From Endozoicomonas arenosclerae (GTDB lineage: Bacteria > Pseudomonadota > Gammaproteobacteria > Pseudomonadales > Endozoicomonadaceae): a stretch of DNA of 64,000 nt. Shown here in pieces: positions 25,007 through 34,795 of the stretch (position 1 is its first letter; each line of letters begins with the position of its first letter). The stretch covers positions 18,638 through 82,637 of the forward strand of contig NZ_LASA01000053.1 of the NCBI RefSeq assembly GCF_001562015.1. The letters are read 5' to 3'. Position numbers and translations under genes: made by a program. The notes below the pieces were generated by a model. It was not told the DNA's origin. It worked only from the letters and a program-made list of their open reading frames with translations, and searched no databases.

Positions 25007-26146
25007 TTAAAAACCACTCAATGTCGCATATCGATCGTAATGGAAGCGCTCATCACCCAGCAGAATTTGTGAGAGTCTTGCACGCTTCAGGAACAAACCA
25101 ATATCCAGCTCGTCCGTTACACCAATACCACCATGGAGCTGTACGGCTTCGTTACTAACCAGCTCAGCTACTTCAGAAATTTTGGCCTTGGCGCCACTGA
25201 TCAGTGCAGGCGCATTATCATCCTGGGACTCCAGAGCATTCAGCGCATCCATCAGAATGGTCTTGCACACCTGAACCTCGGTGTACATATGAGCCGCTCT
25301 GTGTTGCAGCGCCTGGAATGTACCAATCAGAACACCAAACTGTTTTCTTTCCTTGAAGTACTCAACAGTGCGCTCAGAAGCTTCCTGAATACCGCCAAAC
25401 ATTTCTGCAGCAAGGCAGATACGAGCTACATCCAGAGCTTTATCCAGAGGAGCAAAACCCTGACCTTCTTCTCCCAGCAAAGCATCCTGCGCCACGATCA
25501 CGTCGCTGAATTCGACACGGGCATAATTGCGACTGTCAGTCAGTGTCGTCCGCTGAACTTCAACGCCTTGAGCTTTAGGATCAACCAGGAACAGACTGAT
25601 TCCGTCTTGTTCACCTGCCTGCTCTGAAGTTCTGGCAACAACCAGCAGCAGATCGGCCACATGACCATCCATTACCAGCGTTTTCTTACCGTTCAGCTTG
25701 TACCCATCAGCAACTTTTTCAGCCGACAAGGCCACTCCCTGAGGGTTATGTCTGGAGCTTTCTTCCAAAGCGACAGACACCAGCTTCTCGCCCATGGCAA
25801 TGGCAGGCAACCATTGATTTTTCTGCGCTTCGTTGCCCGCTTCCAGAATCAGTGATCCGGACAGAGCCACAGAAGACAACAGAGGAGAAACCGTCAATGT
25901 ACGGCCAAACTCTTCCATGCAGCCAGCCAGACCTTTGACACCGAAGTCAAAACCGCCATAGGCTTCCGGAAAAATTACGCCACCAAAACCAAGCTCAACC
26001 ATTTGGGCCCAGTGCTCTTTGGAATACCCCTGTTCATCCTGAGAATCCCGCAGCTTTCGCAGAGCTTCTACCGGTGTATTGTCATTGGCAAAATCTCTGG
26101 CGGTATCTTTCAGAGAGCGTTGCTCTTCATTAAAGGCTAAAGACAT
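25007..26146 (-). CDS. Acyl-CoA dehydrogenase, second (beta-type) subunit
   Basis: 379 residues of the acyl-CoA dehydrogenase fold: LGFGGVIFPEAYGGFDFG, a flavin-domain region with ALEESSRHNPQ in place of the usual TEPxxGSD, ERKQFGVLIGTFQALQHRAAHMY, and LHGGIGVTDELDIG near the end. The altered flavin motif and lack of an obvious catalytic base resemble the non-catalytic partner of alpha2beta2 steroid-CoA dehydrogenases. It starts 4 bases after the partner gene at 26150, with GGAG inside the partner's last codons, so the two are translationally linked. It should act with that partner in side-chain beta-oxidation. Confidence 0.85.
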   Translation of the reverse strand: MSLAFNEEQRSLKDTARDFANDNTPVEALRKLRDSQDEQGYSKEHWAQMVELGFGGVIFPEAYGGFDFGVKGLAGCMEEFGRTLTVSPLLSSVALSGSLILEAGNEAQKNQWLPAIAMGEKLVSVALEESSRHNPQGVALSAEKVADGYKLNGKKTLVMDGHVADLLLVVARTSEQAGEQDGISLFLVDPKAQGVEVQRTTLTDSRNYARVEFSDVIVAQDALLGEEGQGFAPLDKALDVARICLAAEMFGGIQEASERTVEYFKERKQFGVLIGTFQALQHRAAHMYTEVQVCKTILMDALNALESQDDNAPALISGAKAKISEVAELVSNEAVQLHGGIGVTDELDIGLFLKRARLSQILLGDERFHYDRYATLSGF

Positions 26147-26149
26147 GAC

Positions 26150-27337
26150 TTACTTCTCCGGCAGGCCAAGGGCACGCTTGGCAATGATATTGAGCTGAAT
26201 TTCCGAAGTACCTCCGGCAATACTGTGGGTTTTGGCCCCCATCCAGTCCTTGGTCATCTGGATTTCATTTTCGGTATAGCCTTCTCCCCAGCCAAGGCTG
26301 TACTCACCGGCCATCTTGACCATCAGTTCGTACTTACTCTTCTCTTCTTCCGTGCCTACGTACTTGAAGATCATGGCTACTCTTGGATCACCCACACCCT
26401 GCATGTATTCATCAATCATGCGCTGCTGGGACATTTCAAGACCACGACGCTGGACTTCATGTCTGGCAATGGCCTGACGGAAGACTTCATCGGTCACGCG
26501 ACCTTCGTCGTCTCCAAGAAACTTCTGACCAATACTGCGTGGGGATTGACCGGAGTTTACCGCCGTAGATTCCATGTCTGACATCATGTCGCGTTCAAAC
26601 TCCAGAACACGCTTGGCCACAGTCCAGCCTTTATTCTCTTCACCCAGAGCATTCTTTTTCGGTACACGGACATTGTCGAAGAAAGTCTGGCAGAAGTGTG
26701 TCTCACCTGTGATCAACTCAATCGGTTTGGCTTCAACACCTTCACTGGCCATATCAAACAGCAGAAAAGTAATACCATTATGTTTAGGCGCATCGCTGTC
26801 TGTTCTTACCAGACAGTAAATCCAGTCAGAATGGTCGGCATAGGAAGTCCAGATTTTGGAACCGTTGATGACGTACTCATCGCCATCAGACTCAGCCTTA
26901 CATTGCAAACCGGCAAGGTCAGAACCGGCACCTGGCTCTGAATACCCTTGGCACCAGCGGATTTCACCCCGGGCAATTTTCGGCAGATGTTCACGCTTCT
27001 GCTCTTCAGTACCAAACTCCAGAATGGCAGGACCCGCCATCCAGATCCCCAGGTTCACCTGAGGTGGCCGACAATTCAGGCGAGCCATTTCCTGTTGAAA
27101 GATTCTTGTCTGCTTCTGATCAAAACCGGCACCACCGTATTCTTTCGGCCAGTCCGGTACACAGTAGCCTTTTTCAACACAACGCTCGAACCAGACGCGA
27201 GCATCTTCGGAAGGAAACTGGATATTTCGACCGCCCCAAACCTGCTCTTCCGGCTTGGCCTTGGTTCGCATCGATTCGGGACAATTTTCTTCCAGCCAGG
27301 TTCTAATCTCCTGGCGAAATGCTTTGGAATCAGACAT
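26150..27337 (-). CDS. Acyl-CoA dehydrogenase, catalytic (alpha-type) subunit
   Basis: 395 residues. Motifs in order: VPDWPKEYGGAGFD, GYSEPGAGSDLAGL (flavin region), WTSYADHSDWI, VLEFERDMM with the candidate catalytic Glu, and the C-terminal AGGTSEIQLNIIAKRALGL. It is the usual large subunit of paired FadE enzymes in steroid clusters. Its ATG follows the thioesterase stop directly (TGAATG). The gene set thioesterase-FadE-FadE reads as one operon. Substrate inferred to be a steroid or branched acyl-CoA from the neighbours. Confidence 0.87.
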   Translation of the reverse strand: MSDSKAFRQEIRTWLEENCPESMRTKAKPEEQVWGGRNIQFPSEDARVWFERCVEKGYCVPDWPKEYGGAGFDQKQTRIFQQEMARLNCRPPQVNLGIWMAGPAILEFGTEEQKREHLPKIARGEIRWCQGYSEPGAGSDLAGLQCKAESDGDEYVINGSKIWTSYADHSDWIYCLVRTDSDAPKHNGITFLLFDMASEGVEAKPIELITGETHFCQTFFDNVRVPKKNALGEENKGWTVAKRVLEFERDMMSDMESTAVNSGQSPRSIGQKFLGDDEGRVTDEVFRQAIARHEVQRRGLEMSQQRMIDEYMQGVGDPRVAMIFKYVGTEEEKSKYELMVKMAGEYSLGWGEGYTENEIQMTKDWMGAKTHSIAGGTSEIQLNIIAKRALGLPEK

Positions 27338-28030
27338 TCATGAATTCTCTTGATTTACTTCTTCTTTTTGTTCAGCCAGTGCAGTCACCTGCTGGTAACC
27401 TTCACTCTCAATACTCAGGGTTAAAAAAGCAGCGTCCGCTTGCACCAGAACCTTATCGCCCTGCTTCAGCTCTGCTTTCATAAAAGACTTTCTGCCCTCA
27501 CGCCGAATCACGCGGGCTTCGTAATGCAACTCTGTATAAAGTGGCGTCGGGCGCAGATATCGGATATCCAAACCAATGGTCATGCTGGGCTTTCCGGCTG
27601 CGTGCTCAATCACACCAAACAACTCATCAAACAGAGCAGCAACGAAGCCACCATGAACCAGCCCCGGACCACCTTCAAACGCCTTACTGTATTTAACGAC
27701 AGCGGTTGCTACACCCTGTTCTGGATCACTGAAATAAGTAACATCCGGCGAAAGTGCATTACACCGACCACTGACCGGCGTATATAAACTGCGGAGACTC
27801 TGATATTCGGACTTAACCAGATAATCAGCGACCTCTTCTTTATGAGGCACAAGACATCTATCGGGAAAATGCTCGAGTGATTCAGCTAATTCGGCCAGCT
27901 GTGCTCGAGTCTGGGACAAAGTGGTATCGGGAATGTCGGAACTGACCAGGAGGCCATTGATTCGTTTGAGCAGGGCAACCACTTCCTGCTTGTGCATTTC
28001 ACCATCGGTAGGTAAAGGTGTCTTGGCCAT
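27338..28030 (-). CDS. PaaI-like hotdog acyl-CoA thioesterase
   Basis: 230 residues. The C-terminal 130 residues form a hotdog domain with the PaaI-type active-site pattern GPGLVHGGFVAALFDELFG and the beta strand MTIGLDIRYLRPTPLYTELHYEARV. The N-terminal 90 residues are a helical extension. It should release CoA from a stalled or toxic acyl-CoA and so keep CoA available. AGGAAT precedes the ATG. It follows the SDR by 86 bases and abuts the dehydrogenase gene, placing it in the side-chain operon. Confidence 0.82.
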   Translation of the reverse strand: MAKTPLPTDGEMHKQEVVALLKRINGLLVSSDIPDTTLSQTRAQLAELAESLEHFPDRCLVPHKEEVADYLVKSEYQSLRSLYTPVSGRCNALSPDVTYFSDPEQGVATAVVKYSKAFEGGPGLVHGGFVAALFDELFGVIEHAAGKPSMTIGLDIRYLRPTPLYTELHYEARVIRREGRKSFMKAELKQGDKVLVQADAAFLTLSIESEGYQQVTALAEQKEEVNQENS

Positions 28031-28116
28031 GAAGTGGATTCCTTATCAGCTCCCAAGCCTCGCAAAGTCACCTGTGAGCTACATCATCACTCACAGGAAC
28101 TTTACGGGCCTGTATC

Positions 28117-29022
28117 TTACTGAGGCATGATGGCAAACCCGTCACGAATCGGGGTCTGGCTGGCAAAATGTTCGCCCATGGCAGCCTGCAGTGAATCAGG
28201 GGTCCAGGCTTCACCGTTCTTGAAATTAACTTCCATTGACGGGCTGTGAACCAGACTCACTTCCTTACCCCAGACAACAAAGACTTCACCGGAAACATTG
28301 GCAGCCTGCTCAGAAGCCAGGAAGCCCACCAGAGGAGCAACGTTTTCTGGTGCAAAGGTATCAAAACCTTCTTCCGGCTTGGCAAACATCTGGGCAGTAA
28401 CACCCTGATTGGTCATGTCGGTACGGGCACGAGGACAGATAACATTAGCTGTCACACCGTAGTTGTACATAATTTGTGCAGCACCCATGGTCATAGCAAC
28501 GATACCTGCCTTGGCAGCAGCGTAGTTAGGCTGACCGGCAGAGCCGTACAGGAATGCTTCAGAAGAAGTGCTGACCAGGCGACCAAACACGGGCTTGCCT
28601 TCAGTCTTGCACTTGTTACGCCAGTAACTGGTGGCGTGACGCATATTGACGAAGTGACCTTTCAGGTGCACACGCACAACGGAGTCAAACTCATCTTCGG
28701 TCATATTGAAGATGGCCTTGTCACGGCAGAAGCCAGCATTGTTCACCAGGATATTCAGATCACCCCAGGTATCAATAGCAGCCTTGAACACAGCTTCGGA
28801 ATCATTCCAGTCGGCACAGTCGCCAAACTGGGCAATGGCTTCACCGCCAAAACCCTTGATCTCTTCCACTACACTCATGGCCGCTTCTTCAGCAGCCGCA
28901 TTACCGCCAAGATCATTAACAATGACTCGAGCGCCCTGTTTCGCCAGTTGAATCGCTTCCGCACGACCCAAACCACGACCCGCACCGGTAACGATGGCTA
29001 CTTTACCTTCCAGGTTACTCAT
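28117..29022 (-). CDS. MFE-2/Hsd4A-like 3-hydroxyacyl-CoA dehydrogenase (SDR)
   Basis: 301 residues. TGAGRGLGRAEA cofactor loop, VIVNDLGG (the Asp after beta-2 indicates NAD), NNAGF, catalytic Ser in VSTSSEAF and YAAAK. The opening VAIVTGAGRGLGRA and VNDLGG pattern is that of the dehydrogenase part of peroxisomal multifunctional enzyme 2 and of mycobacterial Hsd4A. These oxidise (3R)-hydroxyacyl-CoA esters of steroid side chains. The MaoC hydratase at 30805 would produce that isomer. It is the first gene after the fadA5 terminator and probably heads the operon to 25007. Confidence 0.83.
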   Translation of the reverse strand: MSNLEGKVAIVTGAGRGLGRAEAIQLAKQGARVIVNDLGGNAAAEEAAMSVVEEIKGFGGEAIAQFGDCADWNDSEAVFKAAIDTWGDLNILVNNAGFCRDKAIFNMTEDEFDSVVRVHLKGHFVNMRHATSYWRNKCKTEGKPVFGRLVSTSSEAFLYGSAGQPNYAAAKAGIVAMTMGAAQIMYNYGVTANVICPRARTDMTNQGVTAQMFAKPEEGFDTFAPENVAPLVGFLASEQAANVSGEVFVVWGKEVSLVHSPSMEVNFKNGEAWTPDSLQAAMGEHFASQTPIRDGFAIMPQ

Positions 29023-29130
29023 TTATACGTCTCCTGAATAATTGTTATTCTGCAACCTGATAACATGCTGCCAGAACCCGGGCGTGCAAACCTCATACAT
29101 TTGAACTAGGCAACACCGATTGCCAGCCAT

Positions 29131-29165
29131 AAAAAAACTCCTGGGCAAGGCGCAGGAGTTTTCTT
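29131..29165 (-). terminator. Rho-independent terminator after fadA5-like gene
   Basis: Minus strand: AAAACTCCTG, a short loop, CAGGAGTTTTTTT. It lies 20 bases past the thiolase stop and separates it from the SDR-led operon. Confidence 0.88.
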
Positions 29166-29184
29166 CAGACTCAGAATCAGGCGA

Positions 29185-30363
<1,179 letters not shown>

Positions 30364-30439
30364 TCACTCCTCAACTCTAACGGGCAATCAGGCGATGTCA
30401 GATAATCCGGTGATTGCTGTGGTTATTGTTTTTCTATCA

Positions 30440-30451
30440 AGTCAATTGACT
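30440..30451. promoter_or_regulatory. 12-bp palindrome upstream of fadA5
   Basis: AGTCAATTGACT is perfectly palindromic, extending with one mismatch on each side, 80-91 bases before the thiolase ATG. It could bind a dimeric repressor such as a TetR-family protein. Confidence 0.35.
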
Positions 30452-30540
30452 CAGCTGCAGCGGTTATATCCCGCCTCCCTCGTGCACGACAACCTATTAA
30501 AGGACTAGTCAACATGAAATGGCAGATTCTGACCATGCAG

Positions 30541-30558
30541 AATGGTCAAAACTGGCCA
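30541..30558 (-). promoter_or_regulatory. Putative AraC-type operator between fadA5 and the MaoC gene
   Basis: Minus strand TGGCCAGTTTTGACCATT matches the shared element. A second similar unit, TGGTCAGAATCTGCCATT, begins 23 bp downstream on the same strand (12 of 18 identical). The site also contains the dyad GACCAT-N5-ATGGTC and could serve both divergent genes. Confidence 0.5.
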
Positions 30559-30642
30559 CTTCTGACCTCAAATAAAGTAGGGTAAGCTCTCCAGCGACAA
30601 TAAAATTGCTAGTACAGCCAAGCGTTAAAGGTCATACATACC

Positions 30643-30705
30643 CCGTTCATCCTGAGCTTGTCGAAGGATGCTGGTAATACACTTCGACAGGCTCAGTGCG
30701 AACGG
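30643..30705. repeat. 63-bp REP-like inverted repeat, copy 3 of 4
   Basis: Starts CCGTTCATCCTGAGCTTG and ends CAGTGCGAACGG, the same length and layout as the other copies. It lies in the fadA5-maoC divergent gap, inside the likely leader of the MaoC gene. Confidence 0.85.
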
Positions 30706-30804
30706 TATGGGGATAGCGCTTAGCTGCACTAGAAAGCCATGAGCGAATGAAAGTTTTTCTGATAAAAACTTTCACAATAAAAAAGAAAACGGGGAGATGT
30801 CGCC

Positions 30805-31269
30805 ATGAAACAATATCAATTTGATGATATTGAAACACTGCAGGAGCTGGTATCTAACGAATTTGGGGCCTGGAGTGAAGAAGTAACCATCAATCAGGAA
30901 CTGATTGATCTATTTGCTGAACTGTCCGGTGATGACTACTGGCTGCACACCAATCCTGAGAAGTGCGCTCAGTACAGCCCATTCAAAACCACCATTGCCC
31001 ACGGATTTCTGACACTGGTTCTGCTGTCAAAGATGCGTAACGAACCCACCCACGAAGTCGTTGGCTTTAAAAATATGATGAATGCCGGCTCCAACAAGCT
31101 GCGCTTCACTGGTGTCGTTCCTGTAGGCAGCAAAATACACTGCCGCAGCCGTATCAAGAGTGTAACAGGCTCACCCAAGGGCACCACCGTCACCATGGAA
31201 CAGAATGTACATGTAGTGGGTGAAGAGCGTCCTGCCCTGGTTTACGAAATGATGTTTATGTATATGTAA
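30805..31269 (+). CDS. MaoC-like (R)-specific enoyl-CoA hydratase
   Basis: 154 residues, single hotdog domain. The hydratase motif is clear: SGDDYWLHTNPEKCAQYSPF, with the Asp and His pair, then IAHGFLTL. It hydrates 2-enoyl-CoA to the (3R)-hydroxy product, which suits the MFE-2-like dehydrogenase at 28117. GGGGAG lies about 9 bases before the ATG. It diverges from fadA5 and precedes the membrane AraC gene by 191 bases. Confidence 0.87.
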   Translation: MKQYQFDDIETLQELVSNEFGAWSEEVTINQELIDLFAELSGDDYWLHTNPEKCAQYSPFKTTIAHGFLTLVLLSKMRNEPTHEVVGFKNMMNAGSNKLRFTGVVPVGSKIHCRSRIKSVTGSPKGTTVTMEQNVHVVGEERPALVYEMMFMYM

Positions 31270-31460
31270 GTGCCAGAAGCCTTACAGAGCACCTCCGGGC
31301 TACTTTCAGCAGCCCGGCCTTCCTCCCTCTCAGCCAAGTTAAGTCGGCCATCTGTATTTTCACCTACAAACAGTGCACAATGTCGCCCAAGAACGAATAA
31401 AAAAACACCCATGCACTGACGGCAAAACGTCGATCATGGAGAGAAGAAGGTGTACTGACT

Positions 31461-32663
31461 GTGGCGATTGATTGGTTTAGCATTGCGTTAATCTCTGCAA
31501 TATCCCAAGGTTTTCTACTCTGTGTTGTTATTCTCAGTCTGAACACAGGACAGAGAACGGCCAACCTGCTACTGGCAACGTCAGTGGCTCTGAATACCAT
31601 CCCTATTGCGATCTATTCTTTTATCCGGGCTGATATTGCGCTTCACACCCTGGTCTATGGATCACTGCTGCTCACCATTTTGAAGGCCCCCGCTCTTTAT
31701 CTCTATGTGAGATCACTGACAGAAGCGGACTTCAGGCTAAGTAAAGACTTACTTAAACACCTTCTGGTCATGGTACCCTCAACCACCATTTTTCTTTACC
31801 TGTTATCGGGTACCGACCTGAACGAGAGCATGTCGCTCTACGAGTTTTTCGGCCAATTGAGATTACCCCTGTTTAATCTCTACGTTAACTTGGTAATCAT
31901 GGCTTACAGCATCACCTCCCTGATCAAGCTTGAACGCCATACACGACTGATTGAGAGTGCAGTATCCGCTACCGACTCCATCAACCTGAACTGGCTGAAG
32001 GGGTTGATCATTTTCATGATCGTTATCTGCTCCTTCCACTTTGGGCTGGATATCAGCCACCTGTTAGGCCTGAGTCCCATTGAACCAAAATCCATCGTCG
32101 TATTGGTGCTGAACCTTGGCTTTATCTACTTCATCTCTTTTGGCGGCATGCGTCAGCCCATCATCTTTACTGAAAAACTTCAGTCGATTCTGACCGTATC
32201 AGCACCCGAAGTATTGATTGAAACACCTTCAGAAACAGAGACTCAAAAGCCTGATAACAAATACCAGAAATCAGGCATGGAACCGGACAGACTGGAAAAA
32301 GTCTGGAGCCAGCTTACCCACCTTCTGGAATCCGATCGTCCCTACCTGAACGATGAGTTGACTCTGCCTCAGCTGGCCGAACAGCTGGGAGAAAAACCCC
32401 ATGATCTCAGCCAGGTCATCAACAGTCAGTCCGGTAACAACTTTTATGAGCTGATCAATGGCTTCAGGGTTAAAGAAGCTATGGAGCTGTTAGGCAACCC
32501 TGAACACCAGAGAAGGAAGATGCTGGATATCGCCACAGAGGTCGGGTTTAAAAGCCAGTCTACCTTCTATAACCAGTTCAAAAAGCATGCGGGTATGACG
32601 CCCAAGCAGTACAAGGATCAAAAGTTGAGTGAGTCCATGCCTTTGGCTAATGAATCCTCCTGA
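31461..32663 (+). CDS. AraC-family regulator with seven membrane helices
   Basis: 400 residues starting at a GTG (31461, AGAAGG upstream). The first 240 residues contain about seven hydrophobic helices (for example LISAISQGFLLCVVILSL, LLTILKAPALYLYV, LKGLIIFMIVICSF). A charged linker (240-280) follows, then an AraC helix-turn-helix domain (LTLPQLAEQLGEKPHDLSQVINS; FKSQSTFYNQFKKHAGMTPKQY). The membrane part probably senses a signal in or across the inner membrane and the tail binds DNA directly. It is adjacent to the hydratase gene and the sulfatase block. Its targets are not visible. Confidence 0.85.
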   Translation: MAIDWFSIALISAISQGFLLCVVILSLNTGQRTANLLLATSVALNTIPIAIYSFIRADIALHTLVYGSLLLTILKAPALYLYVRSLTEADFRLSKDLLKHLLVMVPSTTIFLYLLSGTDLNESMSLYEFFGQLRLPLFNLYVNLVIMAYSITSLIKLERHTRLIESAVSATDSINLNWLKGLIIFMIVICSFHFGLDISHLLGLSPIEPKSIVVLVLNLGFIYFISFGGMRQPIIFTEKLQSILTVSAPEVLIETPSETETQKPDNKYQKSGMEPDRLEKVWSQLTHLLESDRPYLNDELTLPQLAEQLGEKPHDLSQVINSQSGNNFYELINGFRVKEAMELLGNPEHQRRKMLDIATEVGFKSQSTFYNQFKKHAGMTPKQYKDQKLSESMPLANESS

Positions 32664-32794
32664 AGCTTTCATCACCATCAGGGTCAGGTAGCCCATCAGT
32701 ATCACCTGACCTTGATTCAGATCGGAAACATCCTCTTCATAGAGTTGTCAGTTAGAATTTATCTTGAAACAACTTCCCTACTTACACACGGACT

Positions 32795-32857
32795 CCGTTC
32801 ACTCTGGGCTTGTGTAAGGATGGTGGCATTGGGCTTCGACAGGCTCAGCCCGAACGG
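32795..32857. repeat. 63-bp REP-like inverted repeat, copy 4 of 4
   Basis: Starts CCGTTCACTCTGGGCTTG and ends CTCAGCCCGAACGG. Its left arm is more diverged than in the other copies. It occupies the 360-bp gap between the AraC and sulfatase genes, which otherwise holds only a terminator. Confidence 0.82.
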
Positions 32858-32982
32858 TTTTTTCAGACAAGCCTTAAAGCCCAGAAGGGTTATGCCGTCC
32901 TATCTATTTGATCTATTCGATCAAGAACATTCTAATAATGTGGCTGGCTGGAGAAGTGTGAAAGGGAAAGTTTCAGGAAGGT

Positions 32983-33021
32983 AAAAAAATACGGCAGGAT
33001 CAGTTCCTGCCGTATTTTTTT
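32983..33021. terminator. Bidirectional Rho-independent terminator
   Basis: AAAAAAATACGGCAGGA, a short loop, then TCCTGCCGTATTTTTTT. A near-perfect stem with A and T runs ends 4 bases from the sulfatase stop. Confidence 0.92.
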
Positions 33022-33024
33022 AGA

Positions 33025-34659
33025 TCAATTATTTTTTGTACAGAAGCCCATCAACCAGGGGTTAGGAGTGCAGTCGTAAATCAGACGACCAGCATCACCA
33101 TAGGTACGATCAAGCATCCGCTTAACACGCTCTGGAGGCATGCCACGCGCTTCAGTGGCCTGCAGCCTGTCCATTGGGATTGGATAATGCGCCCAGTCCT
33201 TAGGTGCTCTCCAACCTGGAGGCGGCACAACGTTGGAACGGGTACCGTTCAGAGGATGCAACAGTCTCCACTCACGAATGGCTTCAGCCATTTCCGCTAC
33301 CAGCTTGGGATTGTTGGCTGCCAGGTTATTGTGCTCGTATGGGTCTTTATTGATATCGAACAGATAGTTAGTCACATCAATAGACGTCAGAGACTGATCA
33401 ACCTGCTGAACCAGCTTGTACTGATCATTGAAAGCAGTGATGCTGAAGTGGTTTCTGACCGGAGTTTCGGAAACGAAGAAGACATAATCTTCCCTGGCCA
33501 GCTTCTTATCACCTTTCATAGCCTCAATCATATTGCGGCCATCCAGCTTGTATGTGGTTTCAGGCGTAAATCCTGCAGCAGCGGCCATGGTTGGAAAAAC
33601 ATCCATCATAGTCATGATACTGTCGACCTTGGTACCAGCGGGAATGCCTTCAGGCCAGCGCGCTACGGAAGGTACACGAATACCCCCTTCAAAAGTATTA
33701 CCTTTACCACCCCTAAGTGGGTAGTTATACGCTCCGGCTCCACCATACACAGGACCACCGTTGTCACTGAAGAACATAACAATGGTATTGTCGGCAATAC
33801 CTTCATCTTCCAGTGTTTTCAGGATCCGGCCAATGGCCTGGTCCATAGCATCAACCATCGCGGCATACACAGGACGAGCATCAGAACCAGTCAACTTGGC
33901 AAGTCTTCTCAGACTTTCGGTTCCGGTACGAGAACTTTCAGTGTCATCGTCCAGATCCTTGTACTTCTCGATCAGCTCAGCTGGTGCCTGCAACGGTGTA
34001 TGTGGTGCCAGGAAAGGCACATAGGCAAAGAATGGCTTCTTCTTGTCACGCTCTTTAATCCAACGACTGGCATCATCAGCCAACAGATAAGTAGCATAAC
34101 CTTCAGTATCAGCCGCTACAGAAACACCATTCCTCTGAAGATCCGCTCCACCCTGATTCTTGTAGGGAGGGAAATAATCCACTTCAGTGTTGAGGTGTCC
34201 ATAGAAGTAATCAAAACCGCGCATATTAGGTACATAGCTTTCCTGGGACATACCCAGATGCCACTTTCCAAACATGGCTGTCTGATAACCGTTGCTCTTG
34301 AATGATTGCGGCATCAGGGTTTCGCTGGGGTTAATACCATTATTAGACCATGGCATTACAGTCGCATAAGCGATACCCAGACGCATGGGATCACGACCGG
34401 TCATAAGACCTGCACGAGTGGGAGAACAGGTCGGCGCTACATAGAAACGTTCCAGAGTGGCACCTTCAGCCGCCAGGCTGTCGATATTGGGTGTTTCAAT
34501 CTTTGAACCGTTAATGCCTACGTCAGCCCACCCCAGATCGTCGGCCATAATCACCAGAACATTGGGCTGTTCAGGCTTACTGACCGGTGCACTGGATGCC
34601 AGAACCGGCAGGGCCATTGCAGACATCAGGGCACCTGCAATCAAGCTTCTTTTTTTCAT
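33025..34659 (-). CDS. Secreted type I sulfatase (formylglycine-dependent)
   Basis: 544 residues with a signal peptide (cleavage near ALPVLASSA). NVLVIMADDLGW supplies the metal-binding Asp pair. CSPTRAG at 78-84 is the CxPxR signature whose Cys is converted to formylglycine. HTPLQAPAE, FFSDNGGPVYGG and the C-terminal region fit arylsulfatase-A-like enzymes. It should remove sulfate esters in the periplasm. It is downstream of the metallo-hydrolase gene by 136 bases on the same strand. A perfect TCAGGTACCTGA palindrome (34741-34752) lies in that gap. An FGE enzyme must be encoded elsewhere. Steroid sulfate as substrate is an inference from the neighbourhood. Confidence 0.88.
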   Translation of the reverse strand: MKKRSLIAGALMSAMALPVLASSAPVSKPEQPNVLVIMADDLGWADVGINGSKIETPNIDSLAAEGATLERFYVAPTCSPTRAGLMTGRDPMRLGIAYATVMPWSNNGINPSETLMPQSFKSNGYQTAMFGKWHLGMSQESYVPNMRGFDYFYGHLNTEVDYFPPYKNQGGADLQRNGVSVAADTEGYATYLLADDASRWIKERDKKKPFFAYVPFLAPHTPLQAPAELIEKYKDLDDDTESSRTGTESLRRLAKLTGSDARPVYAAMVDAMDQAIGRILKTLEDEGIADNTIVMFFSDNGGPVYGGAGAYNYPLRGGKGNTFEGGIRVPSVARWPEGIPAGTKVDSIMTMMDVFPTMAAAAGFTPETTYKLDGRNMIEAMKGDKKLAREDYVFFVSETPVRNHFSITAFNDQYKLVQQVDQSLTSIDVTNYLFDINKDPYEHNNLAANNPKLVAEMAEAIREWRLLHPLNGTRSNVVPPPGWRAPKDWAHYPIPMDRLQATEARGMPPERVKRMLDRTYGDAGRLIYDCTPNPWLMGFCTKNN

Positions 34660-34795
34660 ATTATTATTCTCACTTCTTATCTCCTGGCTGACTGGGCAAA
34701 ACCACTGATGAACTCCCCTCTCATCATTTGCACAACCAGCTCAGGTACCTGAAGCTCCCACCACCGCCTTGGGCGACAGTAGGAACAGTGATGCT

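Noticed and set aside
29112-29125. A seventh AraC-type site (TGGCAATCGGTGTT) before the SDR gene
   Set aside because: It fits TGGC-N6-TGTT but lacks the ATTG end and a -35/-10 pair, and borders the fadA5 terminator.
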